Shown: positions 27,717 to 37,584 of the stretch, in pieces
Layout of the letters: each line of letters begins with the position of its first letter
Position numbering within the stretch: position 1 is the first letter of the stretch
From: DASZWJ01 sp963813895
GTDB taxonomy: Bacteria > Pseudomonadota > Gammaproteobacteria > JAURND01
Reading direction: 5' to 3'
Assembly: GCA_963813895.1 (NCBI GenBank)
Contig: CAWFAS010000004.1
Coordinates: 310,001-374,000, forward strand
DNA length: 64,000 bases
Translations under genes and position numbers: made by a program
The notes under the pieces: model-generated
Seen by the model: the letters and a program-made list of their open reading frames with translations, nothing else
The model's database searches: none
Told to the model about the DNA's origin: nothing

Positions 27717-27835
27717 AAGCTTCTCTTAACGTAAGTGGTATACTCGGCGCGCGTTAGTTTAAAATTTTTTAATTATTTTAACTTAGCTATTTCTAAAGTG
27801 ACAGTCCTATGTCTCCCCCTTTGAAAAAGGGAGAT
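27717..27835 (-). other. duplicated intergenic spacer
   Basis: This 119-bp spacer, with an AT-rich AAAAATTTTAATTAA stretch and a CCCCCTTTTTCAAAGGGG hairpin after the upstream gene's stop, recurs almost unchanged at 35402-35521. It must hold the promoter of the 3197-aa gene, though I see no strong sigma70 match. The hairpin sits just after the stop codon in all three copies (also near 18105). Confidence 0.5.
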
Positions 27836-30800
27836 TCAGGAGGTTTTAAAGAATTTTGAATCCATTGATGGGCAAGCGCTGGAAACCAAAGAAGAGTCTT
27901 CGAGTGCAGGCGGCGAGGAGGGATTTGGCTTTGTATGATGTATAGGAGAACCCAGCCTGGGCAGGGCGGCGCCGAAAGAAGGACTCTGATGCGCTTTATC
28001 AACGCTCACCCCGCCTGCTAAAGTATACTCCCTAAGCTTGGCCTGCACCGCTACATTACCTTGCTCAACAGCCTTTCGATACCATAATATAGCCTTTTGT
28101 GGGTCTTTTAGCTCGCCTATTCCTTCAGCATAACATCGCCCCAGGTTGTATTGAGCTGCTGCAGAACCCTGGTCAGCCGCCGCGTGATACCATTTCACAG
28201 CTTGTTTTGCGTCGGGTGGCGTGCCTATTCCATTTTCGTGACAATATCCAAGGTTATATTGGGCTGGAACATGACCCTGATTAGCAGCTGCCAGAAACCA
28301 TCTGGTTGCTAGAATAGAACTTTGTAGGATGCCTGTTCCTCCCGCATAACTCAGCCCCAGGATATATTGCGCCTCTGCCGAACCTTCATGTGCCGCTTGC
28401 AGTTTTGGCACTAACTCGGCATCAATGCCTATTCCTTGCGAATAATACTCAGCAAGTTTGGCGCTCGCTTCCTTACAGTTAAGTTCGACAGCTTTTTGAA
28501 GCCATTCTATTGCCTGATTTGTATCCTGTTCGACACCCATTCCTTCAGCATAACACAACCCAAGATGGTATTGCGCTTCCGGCAAGGATTGCTCAGCCGC
28601 TTTTTGGCACCAGTGAAAGACCTTTTCTTTATCTTCTTTGGTAATACCTTCTTTTTGATAGCAAATAGCAAGATTCAATTGAGCTTCCGGCATACCTTGT
28701 TCTGCAGCCTGCTTAAACCAATGCATAGCCTGTTTTACATCTTTCGTAACGCCTATTTCTAATTCATAACACACGCCAAGATGAAATTGCGCTTTCGGTA
28801 AAGATTGCTCAGCCGCTTTTTGATACCAGTGAAAGGCCTGTTTTTCATCTTTGGTAATACCTTCTTGATAACAAATAGCAAGATCCAATTGAGCTTGCGA
28901 AAAGCCTTGCGCCGCCGCTTTTTGATACCAAACCATAGCTTCTTGTACATCTTTTGGACCCCCTCTTCCTAATTGATAATAGATACCAACGTTGCGTTGC
29001 GCATCTCGCATACCTCGCTCAGCAGCCCTCATAAACCAGTACTTAGCCTGTATTAAATCTTGCGTAACGCCTACTCCTAATTCATAACACACGCCAAGAT
29101 GAAATTGAGCATATGAATGCTCTTGCTTAGCAGCTGCTTGATACCATTCCACTGCCAGTTTTTGATCTTGTACAATGCCTTCTCCTTTTTCATATCTTTG
29201 TCCAAGAAGAAATTGAGCATGCGAGTGTCCTTGTTTAGCAGCTTCTTGATACCAATGCACAGCCTGTTTTTGATCTTGTGCAATGCATTCTCCTTTTTCA
29301 TATCTTAATCCAAGAATCAATTGAGCCAGTCGGTGCCCTTGATTCGCGGCTGCTCGATACCATTCCATAGCCTGTTGTTGATCTGCAGTGTTTTTTCTTG
29401 TTACATATCTTTGTCCAAGAATGAATTGAGCCTCTACATGCCCTTGCTTAGCCGCTTCATGATAGCAGTTCATCGCCTCCGTTAAATTTCGCGCAACTCC
29501 TTTTCCATTTTCATAAGCGATAGCAAGGTTATAATAGGCTGATGGAAATCCTCCCTCAGCCGCTTTTCGATACCATTCGACTGCTGTTTCAAAATTTTGT
29601 GAAACACCAATTCCTTCTTCGTAAAAACAACCAAGTTGGAATTGGGCTTCTAACACGTTGCTTTGAGCTGCTGCCTCAAACCATGTCGCAGCTCGTTTAA
29701 AATCTTTTTTATCTCTACAAAGCACCCCAAGATTGAATTGTGCATCTCGCACGCCTTGCTCAGCAGCTTTTTCAAACCAGTACATCGCTTCTTCATCTTT
29801 AGAAGAAATTAACAACTGCCATGCCAATTCATCTTGCGCCAGAGGATCGTCACCCTTAGCCGAGGATCTCAATTTTTTTAACTCTTCTTCGCTACATCGC
29901 GGGATTGAAGCTAAGGTCACTGACGCAGAGTCTTTCCCAGGCGTGATCTTTTTTTCTTCAACTTGTGAATCTTGGGCAACTGCCACGGATGGTGTAGAAT
30001 TGGGCTTAATATCCGCTTCTTTGACATCAGTAGGCCATGTAGAAAGCGCAAATAAATCTTCCTCTTTCTCTTCCTCTTTGGGGTCGCCTAATTCTTCAGC
30101 ATAAAATAGCCCTTGATCCAGCAAGGTGTGTTTTGGCTTTGTATGATATATAGGGGAGCTCAACTTGGATAGGATAGCGCCAAAAGAAGGACTCTGATGC
30201 GCTTTATCAACACCCACCTTTCCTGCTAAAGTATACTCCCTAAGCTTGGCCTGCGCCGCTACATGACCTTGTTCAGCAGCCTTTCGGTAGCAAATTATGG
30301 CTTCTTGTTCGTCTTTTTTTAGTTCGCCTATACCCTCAGCATAACATCGCCCAAGGCTATATTGAGCTGCTGCAAAACCCTGATTAGCCGCCGCTTGATA
30401 CCATTTCACAGCTTGTTTTGCGTCGGGTGGGGTGCCTATTCCATTTTCATGACAATATCCAAGGTTATATTGAGCTAGAACATGGCCCTGAGCAGCAGCT
30501 GTAGAAAAACATCTGGTTGCTAGAATAGAAATTTGTGGGACGCCTATTCCTCCCGCATAACTCAGCCCCAGGATATATTGATGCTTTGCCGAAACGTTTC
30601 GTGCAGCTTGCACTACCGGCACTAGACTCTTATCAACGCCGATTCCTTGAAAATGATATATAATAAGTTTGTTTATCGCATCTTTACAGTTAAGTTCTGC
30701 TGCTTTTTGAATCCACCTCACTGCTTGATTTATATCCTTTTCGACGCCTTTTCCCCATTCATAACCTTGTGCAAGTTCGACTTGGGCCAATGCATGGCCT

Positions 30801-33800
30801 TTCTCAGCGGCGCTTTTAAACAACTTCATTGCTTCTTCAAAATTAGAAGACGCAAGGAATTGCAATGCCGACTCATATTGCGCACCAGCATTGTCAATCT
30901 CAACCCTTTTCAATTCTGCCAGCTGTTTTTGGTTATCCTGCGAGATTGGATTAAAGTTCTCTGGCGCAAAATCTTTCTCAGGCTTGAGCTTTTTTTCTTC
31001 AGCTTGTGAATCTTGGGCGGCTATAATGGAGGGAACAGGTTCAGGCAGACTAGAGTTGGGCTCAAGATCCGTTTGCTTGACATTACTAAGCAATGAAGAA
31101 AGCACTAATAAATCTTCATCTTTTGGTGCGTCTAATTCTTTAGCATCAGATCGTCCCCGATTATGCTGCTTCTCATCTGAATCTTGTTGGGCAATTTGTA
31201 ATATTGGAACTGGCAGAGGCGCCTGGATCTTAGTTGCAGGTTTAGATTTTGTATCTGCGGCTTGATCGGCTGCCTGGAGCAAGAATTGCAAGAATCGATC
31301 GATTTCAGATAATTTTTCTAATTCTTGGACTTTCTTTTTATCATCCAGCTTCTGAGCTAAATTCCGAGCTAAAGTAAAGTAATAACTCGCAGTTTGATAT
31401 TCTTTATTTTCACGATAATAATAGCCCAAAAACTCGTAAGATATATGGTGTCCCTGCTCCCCTGCTTTCTTGAACCACTCAACGCATTGGCTTCGAGTTT
31501 CGCCTTCCACCAAGTTACCATAGTATAAACATCCTAGATTATGTTGAGCACCAACGTCGCCTACTTCTGCAGCTCTTTTATAATGTTTTAATGCTGGTGC
31601 GTAATTCTCATTTTCACGATAAATGTATCCTAGAGCTAAATTTGCACTACAATAGGAAGGGTTTTGCGATTCTGCTACCTTTTGTAAATAAGGAATGGCC
31701 TCTGCAAACTCCTTTTTATTTAGCTTATATACTATTCTGGCATAAAAAACTCCTAACAAAAGCTGAGATTCTGTATCGCCTGCTGTAGCTGCAATTTTGA
31801 AATGTATTTTTGCTTTTTTTAACTTATTTATTTGTGAATTATGAATACCCAACATTCTGTGGGCCTCTATACTGCGATTTTTCATTGCTTGCTCATAGCA
31901 GGCTATAGATTTCTCTTTTTGATTCTCCAATTGTGCATATATTTTTCCTAAATTCAGGTAAACTTTCCCTCTCATTTCACTGGCTTCAGGATCAGTTATC
32001 ATTTTGATTGCTTGTTCGTAATAATCGATGGCTTTATCAAAATTTCCCTGCATTTGATAAATTTTACCCAAATGATATTTTATTTCCACGTCGGAAGTTT
32101 CAAATAAGATCTTAAGCTGATCATCAGCTTTATGACAATGTTCAAGAGCTTTATCTAAATTTTTTTCTACCCAATTCAAATGTCCCGTATACAGGATACC
32201 TAAGATTTTATGAGCAGATATAAAATCCATATCTGCTAATTCCTCTAACTGTTTTAGGTATTTATCCATGTTTTTTTCTACTCCTACTCCCATTAAATAA
32301 CATACGGCTAAAACATACAGAGTATAAAGAGATTGTTTTTTATTTCCTAACTTCACCCATTTTAAACAATTGCCAGCATTCTCTGTTGATGGTTCTATTT
32401 GGTTTTTATTAAAATAATAAGCTGCTAATTCTTCGATGGCATGGATTTCACCCTGCGTAGCAGCTAGTTCAAGCCAATAAAGACCCTGCTCGATATCCCG
32501 CTCTAAATTTTCGCCTAATAGATATTTCTTCCCTAAAATAAATTGGGCCATGCTATCGTGATGAATTAAACTAAAAAGTCTAGGCAAATAGACATCCTTT
32601 GCCTCAACTAAACCTTGTGGGGTAATTTTGAAGATTTCGCTAAGCTGATCAGGCTCATGGTGCGGTTTATTTAGGTCAGAGCTCTTTGGCTTCAGTTTTT
32701 CTTCAGATACGTCTGCAGGTGCTTTTAAGAGATCACGGTAATTGATTGATTTATCCCATGAATTGGCTTTACTTTGGACCTGCCCCCATTTTATTTTTCC
32801 CCAAATTTTACCCTGTGATAATCTGTCGCATATTATTTTCTTAACATTACGACTTTTGTTTTCCCACTTTGTTGCGAGAATTAAAGGACAGACAACTTCT
32901 TCCTCGTTGTACAAAGATTTTAGAGAAGATTTGTCTGCTAAAAATGTTATGATCTCTTGCAGATTAGTTTTTAGTGGGCCTGCGGCGACATCTTGCTCCT
33001 TTTGCATTGCCAACATTAAGCCTACAGTAAATATATAAGGGTCAGTTTTTTGACTAGAGGGGTGTAAGGGCCAAACTTCTTTATTTTCATTTATCTCTTT
33101 GACTTTGCTTAAATCACCCGATTCTATGGCGCCCATTAATTGTTTGAGGCTAACGCGGTCATACTTTTTAGGGGATTTTTTTTGAGTTTCCTTTTTTTTC
33201 TCAGGTATATCCTCAATGTCCGACGGCACATAAGGAACTTCTGATTCTGTTTGGCTAAATGCTATAACAGGCTTAGGGGGCTGATAGGTGCCGACAGCTA
33301 CTTTGCTGTCCGTTATTCCCTTTTCCCATTTGTTCTTGTTTGCTTTGGTCCGTTCGGCGATATATTGATACAAATGTTGTGATGATTGCTTAGAGTCTTT
33401 CTGTTTATTTTCGCTTTTTTTGCTATCATTCTGTTCTATGACAATACCGTCTACTATCTTCTTGGGGTTAGGCACTCTATCAGAATAGTCATAATAATGA
33501 ACAGGCACTTTTCTCACGTAGGACAGATAATAGCTTTTAAAAAGATCCTTTTTTTCTCCTTTAATTGGATTATTAAAATGATGTCGCCCTCCATTTAAGT
33601 CAATTACTCCTGCCAATCCGTCTTCTTCTTTGGATTTGAAATAAATATCAACAGCTAAAGGGCCAAATAATTTTTCCGGCTTAGCTTCAAAGTTTGCTTT
33701 TTGCAAAAGCTCTACTATTACCGCCTGAATGCTACCGCGTTTTGGCATCAAGGGCTTATTGGCCTCTAATTCGTTTATGATGAATGGCGGTAAAGAAGTT

Positions 33801-35401
33801 TTTTTGGGTAAGTTCAAAAATAAGAACCAAGCCAATTGAGAAACCAATACAATATAATTGTCTGGAAAAAGTTCCTTATTTTTTTCCAGACAATTACTAA
33901 TTTGCCCGGCCAATTTTAAGATATCATCAGAAGAGTTACAGACTCCCATCAAAGTTAATCCGTATAAGGCCCTGATGGTACTGCTGACAAATATTTTCAG
34001 GTCCTCAGATTGTGAAGTTTCACGCTTAGCTTTATCGAAAGTATAATTTGAGCACAAAGATGCCAAATAGGAAATTAAGCGAGAAGTATTTTCAACATCT
34101 CTATCCCCTATTTCGCCATGCATCCCTTTGTATCTAATAATCTCTCCCAGGGATAAGAGTGCTATACCCGGGTATTTGGTTAATTGTTCAGCCCGCGTTG
34201 ATGTTAAAGTTTTTTCGTTGGCTAATTTTTCTAAACACTCTGAGAGAACGAGATAAGGAATATTTTTGATCGAAGGAAAATAATTAAGGGTGATATAAAA
34301 ATTATTGACCATATAAACCATTGAGCTGACTGGAATATCTGGAATATTTTTTGCCTGAAAAAAATTTGAAAAAATCTGATTGATCGACTTAACATCTATG
34401 GATTCAAAGGAGGAGATTGCCCAGGCGTTTAGCAATTTAACAAAGCCCCAATAGGCTTCTTGATTGACCCTGTAGGCTTTTTTAAGATTATTACTGCCGT
34501 TGTTGAAATTCTTTCCTGCAAACTTGGCTAATAGGGAATTTATATGATCTGCACTGATATTGGCAATAAGCAGCCTATTTTTAGCTAAATTTCCCAAGCC
34601 TGATAACCAGTATTGAATGACCTCTAACTTTGTTGAAGGAAAAGAAAGATATTCTTTAAATTCTTTTAAAAATGGATTGATATTGATATTTTTTCTAATC
34701 AATAAATTTTTTTCTGCTAAAAAGCCCAGGGCAAATATAGCTTGGCTTATTTGACTTGCGGCCAGTATTTTTCCATTACAATGCCGCCAATTGTGCAATA
34801 AATCGCCGATTTTTAGTTTGGGGAGACTGCGGATAACGAGCCTTTGCTGCCAATTGCGCAATAAATCGATGTTTTTTAGTTTGGAGCGACTGGCGATATT
34901 GATGCTTAGTTCAAAACTTTCAAGCAAGTGGACTACAGTCAGCAATAAATTTCCTAAGCGAATAGGGGCATGATCGACTTGAGTAAATGTATTTATCTCC
35001 TTTAAACCACTTAACAGCTTGTCCAATTGCTTAATCAACTTAAAGATATCGGGCAAATCCTGGGAAGGGGTTGTACAATCGTCAATGGCCTGCGCCATTT
35101 GGTCAACTAGATAGACAACAAAATGCCGCAATTTCTTAAGACAAAAGCCAGCAGAATACATTTTGCTATCTTGGTCGGATCTAAGCTGGTTAATGCGTTC
35201 AAGGGTTATGGCGATCGCGGCTATTTTGGAATTAGATTCATCTAGCCAGGTTCGATAATTGTGAAAATTGTCTTGAGGTTCTAAGAAATCTAATAGTTCA
35301 GAATCTTTTATGAGTGCCTCATTGACTTTTTTTTCTTTGCTGTCATTTTTTGTTTTTGTTGATGGCTTTGGTTGGCTACTTAAACTCGATTTTTGTTCCA
35401 T
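27836..35401 (-). CDS. giant RAP-domain / Sel1-repeat protein, 2521 aa
   Basis: Tandem paralogue of 18123-27716. The first 930 residues are close to identical between the two (helical repeats, RAP domain with GVIDLNGGRHHF near 597, ankyrin-like part), and so is the last 180-residue stretch ending MDSKFFKTS. The TPR-like region at about 1060-1420 has diverged. There are two Sel1 blocks instead of three, with the QDSQAEEKKLKPEKD-type spacer near 1470 and a variant (QDSQVEEKKITPGKD) near 1810. The ATG at 35401 has the same upstream AAGAGAAG as its twin. The length difference from the twin is explained by one extra Sel1 block and extra repeats in the other copy. Confidence 0.8.
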   Translation of the reverse strand: MEQKSSLSSQPKPSTKTKNDSKEKKVNEALIKDSELLDFLEPQDNFHNYRTWLDESNSKIAAIAITLERINQLRSDQDSKMYSAGFCLKKLRHFVVYLVDQMAQAIDDCTTPSQDLPDIFKLIKQLDKLLSGLKEINTFTQVDHAPIRLGNLLLTVVHLLESFELSINIASRSKLKNIDLLRNWQQRLVIRSLPKLKIGDLLHNWRHCNGKILAASQISQAIFALGFLAEKNLLIRKNININPFLKEFKEYLSFPSTKLEVIQYWLSGLGNLAKNRLLIANISADHINSLLAKFAGKNFNNGSNNLKKAYRVNQEAYWGFVKLLNAWAISSFESIDVKSINQIFSNFFQAKNIPDIPVSSMVYMVNNFYITLNYFPSIKNIPYLVLSECLEKLANEKTLTSTRAEQLTKYPGIALLSLGEIIRYKGMHGEIGDRDVENTSRLISYLASLCSNYTFDKAKRETSQSEDLKIFVSSTIRALYGLTLMGVCNSSDDILKLAGQISNCLEKNKELFPDNYIVLVSQLAWFLFLNLPKKTSLPPFIINELEANKPLMPKRGSIQAVIVELLQKANFEAKPEKLFGPLAVDIYFKSKEEDGLAGVIDLNGGRHHFNNPIKGEKKDLFKSYYLSYVRKVPVHYYDYSDRVPNPKKIVDGIVIEQNDSKKSENKQKDSKQSSQHLYQYIAERTKANKNKWEKGITDSKVAVGTYQPPKPVIAFSQTESEVPYVPSDIEDIPEKKKETQKKSPKKYDRVSLKQLMGAIESGDLSKVKEINENKEVWPLHPSSQKTDPYIFTVGLMLAMQKEQDVAAGPLKTNLQEIITFLADKSSLKSLYNEEEVVCPLILATKWENKSRNVKKIICDRLSQGKIWGKIKWGQVQSKANSWDKSINYRDLLKAPADVSEEKLKPKSSDLNKPHHEPDQLSEIFKITPQGLVEAKDVYLPRLFSLIHHDSMAQFILGKKYLLGENLERDIEQGLYWLELAATQGEIHAIEELAAYYFNKNQIEPSTENAGNCLKWVKLGNKKQSLYTLYVLAVCYLMGVGVEKNMDKYLKQLEELADMDFISAHKILGILYTGHLNWVEKNLDKALEHCHKADDQLKILFETSDVEIKYHLGKIYQMQGNFDKAIDYYEQAIKMITDPEASEMRGKVYLNLGKIYAQLENQKEKSIACYEQAMKNRSIEAHRMLGIHNSQINKLKKAKIHFKIAATAGDTESQLLLGVFYARIVYKLNKKEFAEAIPYLQKVAESQNPSYCSANLALGYIYRENENYAPALKHYKRAAEVGDVGAQHNLGCLYYGNLVEGETRSQCVEWFKKAGEQGHHISYEFLGYYYRENKEYQTASYYFTLARNLAQKLDDKKKVQELEKLSEIDRFLQFLLQAADQAADTKSKPATKIQAPLPVPILQIAQQDSDEKQHNRGRSDAKELDAPKDEDLLVLSSLLSNVKQTDLEPNSSLPEPVPSIIAAQDSQAEEKKLKPEKDFAPENFNPISQDNQKQLAELKRVEIDNAGAQYESALQFLASSNFEEAMKLFKSAAEKGHALAQVELAQGYEWGKGVEKDINQAVRWIQKAAELNCKDAINKLIIYHFQGIGVDKSLVPVVQAARNVSAKHQYILGLSYAGGIGVPQISILATRCFSTAAAQGHVLAQYNLGYCHENGIGTPPDAKQAVKWYQAAANQGFAAAQYSLGRCYAEGIGELKKDEQEAIICYRKAAEQGHVAAQAKLREYTLAGKVGVDKAHQSPSFGAILSKLSSPIYHTKPKHTLLDQGLFYAEELGDPKEEEKEEDLFALSTWPTDVKEADIKPNSTPSVAVAQDSQVEEKKITPGKDSASVTLASIPRCSEEELKKLRSSAKGDDPLAQDELAWQLLISSKDEEAMYWFEKAAEQGVRDAQFNLGVLCRDKKDFKRAATWFEAAAQSNVLEAQFQLGCFYEEGIGVSQNFETAVEWYRKAAEGGFPSAYYNLAIAYENGKGVARNLTEAMNCYHEAAKQGHVEAQFILGQRYVTRKNTADQQQAMEWYRAAANQGHRLAQLILGLRYEKGECIAQDQKQAVHWYQEAAKQGHSHAQFLLGQRYEKGEGIVQDQKLAVEWYQAAAKQEHSYAQFHLGVCYELGVGVTQDLIQAKYWFMRAAERGMRDAQRNVGIYYQLGRGGPKDVQEAMVWYQKAAAQGFSQAQLDLAICYQEGITKDEKQAFHWYQKAAEQSLPKAQFHLGVCYELEIGVTKDVKQAMHWFKQAAEQGMPEAQLNLAICYQKEGITKEDKEKVFHWCQKAAEQSLPEAQYHLGLCYAEGMGVEQDTNQAIEWLQKAVELNCKEASAKLAEYYSQGIGIDAELVPKLQAAHEGSAEAQYILGLSYAGGTGILQSSILATRWFLAAANQGHVPAQYNLGYCHENGIGTPPDAKQAVKWYHAAADQGSAAAQYNLGRCYAEGIGELKDPQKAILWYRKAVEQGNVAVQAKLREYTLAGGVSVDKAHQSPSFGAALPRLGSPIHHTKPNPSSPPALEDSSLVSSACPSMDSKFFKTS

Positions 35402-35521
35402 AAGCTTCTCTTAACGTAAGTGGTATACTCGGCGCGTGTTAGTTTAAAATTTTTTAATTATTTTAACTTAGCTATTTCTAAAGTGACAGTCCTGTGTCTC
35501 CCCCCCTTGAAAAAGGGGGAT

Positions 35522-35627
35522 TCAGGAGGTTTTAAAGAATTTTGAATCCATTGATGGACAAGCGCTGGAAGCCAAAGAAGAATCTTCGAATACAGGGGGC
35601 AAGGAGGGATTTGGTTTTGTATGATGC
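35522..35627 (-). pseudogene. 3' tip of a third giant RAP/Sel1 gene copy
   Basis: The minus strand encodes the last ~34 residues of the family C-terminus, ending ACPSMDSKFFKTS and a stop, with the same hairpin and spacer downstream (35402-35521). Similarity ends abruptly at about 35627. This is the truncated upstream neighbour expected from a tandem array of at least three units. Confidence 0.75.
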
Positions 35628-35681
35628 AGTAATCGCTGTTTGTAAATAGCTGACAGCCAAATTGACTGGATAGGGTTAGCG

Positions 35682-35965
35682 AGCTATCGGATGCACACAT
35701 TTTTTTTTAGCCGCTAAAATTAGAGTCGTCGTCCCCGCTTTACCGAATTATCCTAAAATATCAGCCTATCAAGCGGGGATCCAGTGCCTAATTTTCAAAC
35801 AAAGTGAAGTAGCAATAAACAGTTATGACTGGCATTTGTGTGTTCCGTTGGAAAGGTGGGCACTAGATCCCCGCTTGATAGGCTGATATTTTAGGATAAT
35901 TCGGTAAAGCAGGAACGACGTACTCAGCATTTCTAGTAATTACAAAATGTGTGCATCGGATAGCT
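35682..35965. mobile_element. palindromic element, family C copy 1
   Basis: A 284-bp element with termini AGCTATC-GGATGCACACAT and AGCTATCCGATGCACACAT on the opposite strand. Inner arms match over a region containing TATCAGCCTATCAAGCGGGG. It is inserted in the PAS-domain remnant on its right. The twin copy is at 47434-47718. Confidence 0.8.
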
Positions 35966-36230
35966 TCTAGTCGCTTTTTCTCCGTGATATCTGTCGCCAC
36001 GCCCAGCACGCCGATTACTCGACCTTTGAGGTTGTGCAAGGGGACTTTATTAATCAGAGTGAGAATTTTTCGACCATTTTTAACTGACAACCATTCTTCT
36101 TCATTGGTAACATACTGACCCGCCAACGTTTGTCGATCATAGCATTAGTTGCTTCTTCAACAGATTCATGCACGGGATCCAGCTCACGGAAGAGTAAGGA
36201 GGGACAAGTCTTCACTATAGGTGAATTGTG
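35966..36230 (-). pseudogene. PAS-domain signalling protein fragment
   Basis: The minus strand reads ELDPVHESVEEATNAMIDKR, shifts frame, then EEEWLSVKNGRKILTLINKV and GVLGVATDITEKKRLEA. The last string is the classic end of a PAS/PAC domain before an output domain. The frameshift near 36125, the family C element cutting the 3' side and intron sequence on the 5' side show a dead gene. Confidence 0.65.
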
Positions 36231-36278
36231 AGTCAACGTTGGGCTTTGCCTTGTTAAGTCTTTTTTAAACGTTTTTGG

Positions 36279-36895
36279 GTGAGTAGACCAGCGGAACTGC
36301 CCCGCTGGCCCCTCGCAGAACCGCACGTAACACTCTCGCGTTATACGGCTCCCATTAAATGAACACAGCTGTAATACCTACCTATTCTCCAATGAGCGAA
36401 TAAATTCTTATGTTCACTCGCAAATTCTTTCATACGCTTTGCAGCATATGTTTTCCGATTTGCCAGTTTCCCATACTTTCTCATACTCCACATTGTGAGG
36501 GTTCGGTTCAGTCTTCTCTGGATGTATTTCGAGCTTGCATTCCTTAAACCGTTGTTCAAGCTCAACTCGTAAAGCCTCAGCCTGTTCTTCAGTTTTGCAA
36601 TGGCCGATTCCATCATCAGCATACCGACACCACAGTGATTCTGGATGATGCTTTGTCATCCATACATCAAATGCGTAGTGGAGATACAAATTACTTAGCA
36701 GCGGACTAATGACACCCCCCTGAGGCTCAGGTTCATTCACCTTCCTAATCCATACCTCGCCAACTTTTGTTGACTTTCCTTAACGCTCACTACCGTTATC
36801 CTTGAACAGCAGCTTAAGGTGGTTTGTAACCGACTCCTGCAAGCAGATTACGGTGGGCCTTCCACCATCTTTAATGTAGCTTTGCTACGGCGCAC
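36279..36895 (-). mobile_element. internally deleted group II intron
   Basis: The 5' end (GTGCGCC at 36895) and 3' end (GGTCTACTCACC at about 36279) of the intron are both present, as is domain V (GAGCCGTATAACGCGAGAGT). Inside, only the RT segment from GGVISPLL to LEIHPEKT and a piece of the maturase domain (LTMWSMRKYGKLANRKTYA) remain, out of frame. It cannot encode a working protein, although its ribozyme ends could in principle be mobilised in trans by the intact copy. Confidence 0.8.
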
Positions 36896-37100
36896 TAACT
36901 ATTCAGCACATTCGAGAATTGTCATTCCCGCTTTACAGAACTATCCAAGAATGATGGACTTTCAAGCGGGAACCTATTGCCTATCTTTCCATTAAAACTG
37001 CCAGGTGCAATTAACAATTGGGTTATAGGTTCCCGCCTGAAAGATCAACACGTTCGCTCCAAATTGTGCCAGCGGGAATGACATTTCCCTGAATTTGGTG
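36896..37100. mobile_element. palindromic element, family E copy 1
   Basis: A 205-bp element starting TAACTATTCAGCACATTCGA, with inner inverted arms around TGTCATTCCCGCTT and GCGGGAATGACA. A near-identical copy in the opposite orientation lies at 50872-51076. The group II intron fragment abuts its TAACTATTCAGCAC end exactly. Confidence 0.8.
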
Positions 37101-37414
37101 ACATGAACCTTAGCGAATTCAGCACTAATCTGACCAGCATCTTGCAATATATCGATAAGCTCCGCAGCCGTCCGGCCATGAATGGCATAGTGCAGCTTAT
37201 TCTGCAGTTTAGCGAAAAATTCCTTCGTAGTAGTTCGTTAATAGTGGGCAAGCTCACGTCAAAGAGTTCAGCAAACAATTTCTGAGTTAACCAGATGGTT
37301 TCCTCCTCGAAACGAACCTGAATATTTGGCCGCCCCCGCTTGCCGAGTGAAAATCAGGAATTCAGCCGTGCTGTTACGGATGTTTAACCCTTTGTCTTGG
37401 TATTGTTTTTTCAT
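37101..37414 (-). pseudogene. RhuM-family protein remnant
   Basis: From an ATG at 37414 the minus strand reads MKKQYQDKGLNIRNSTAEFL and, in another frame, VRFEEETIWLTQKLFAELFDV and SLPTINELLRR. A later frame gives KEFFAKLQNKLHYAIHGRTAAELI. These blocks are the helix-turn-helix and downstream core of RhuM proteins, in the right order, but with frameshifts and an internal deletion between them. Confidence 0.65.
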
Positions 37415-37584
37415 ACTTCACGTCCAATCTTTCTTATGACAAAGGCCTAGTCAGGTCTTCTTCATCTCCAGAAATTTTCACATCGCTTTGTTTATCCTCA
37501 TATGCATGAGTCATTACTACTACTTGTATATACCCGATACACTTGAGCTTAGCCGCGGGGCATAAGCCCGCGGACAAGGGCTCC

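Noticed and set aside
37420..37584. CCGCGGG/CCCGCGG hairpin as a terminator of the 1056-aa gene.
   Set aside because: The 7-bp stem has no T tract, so I do not call it a terminator, although it may help 3' end formation.
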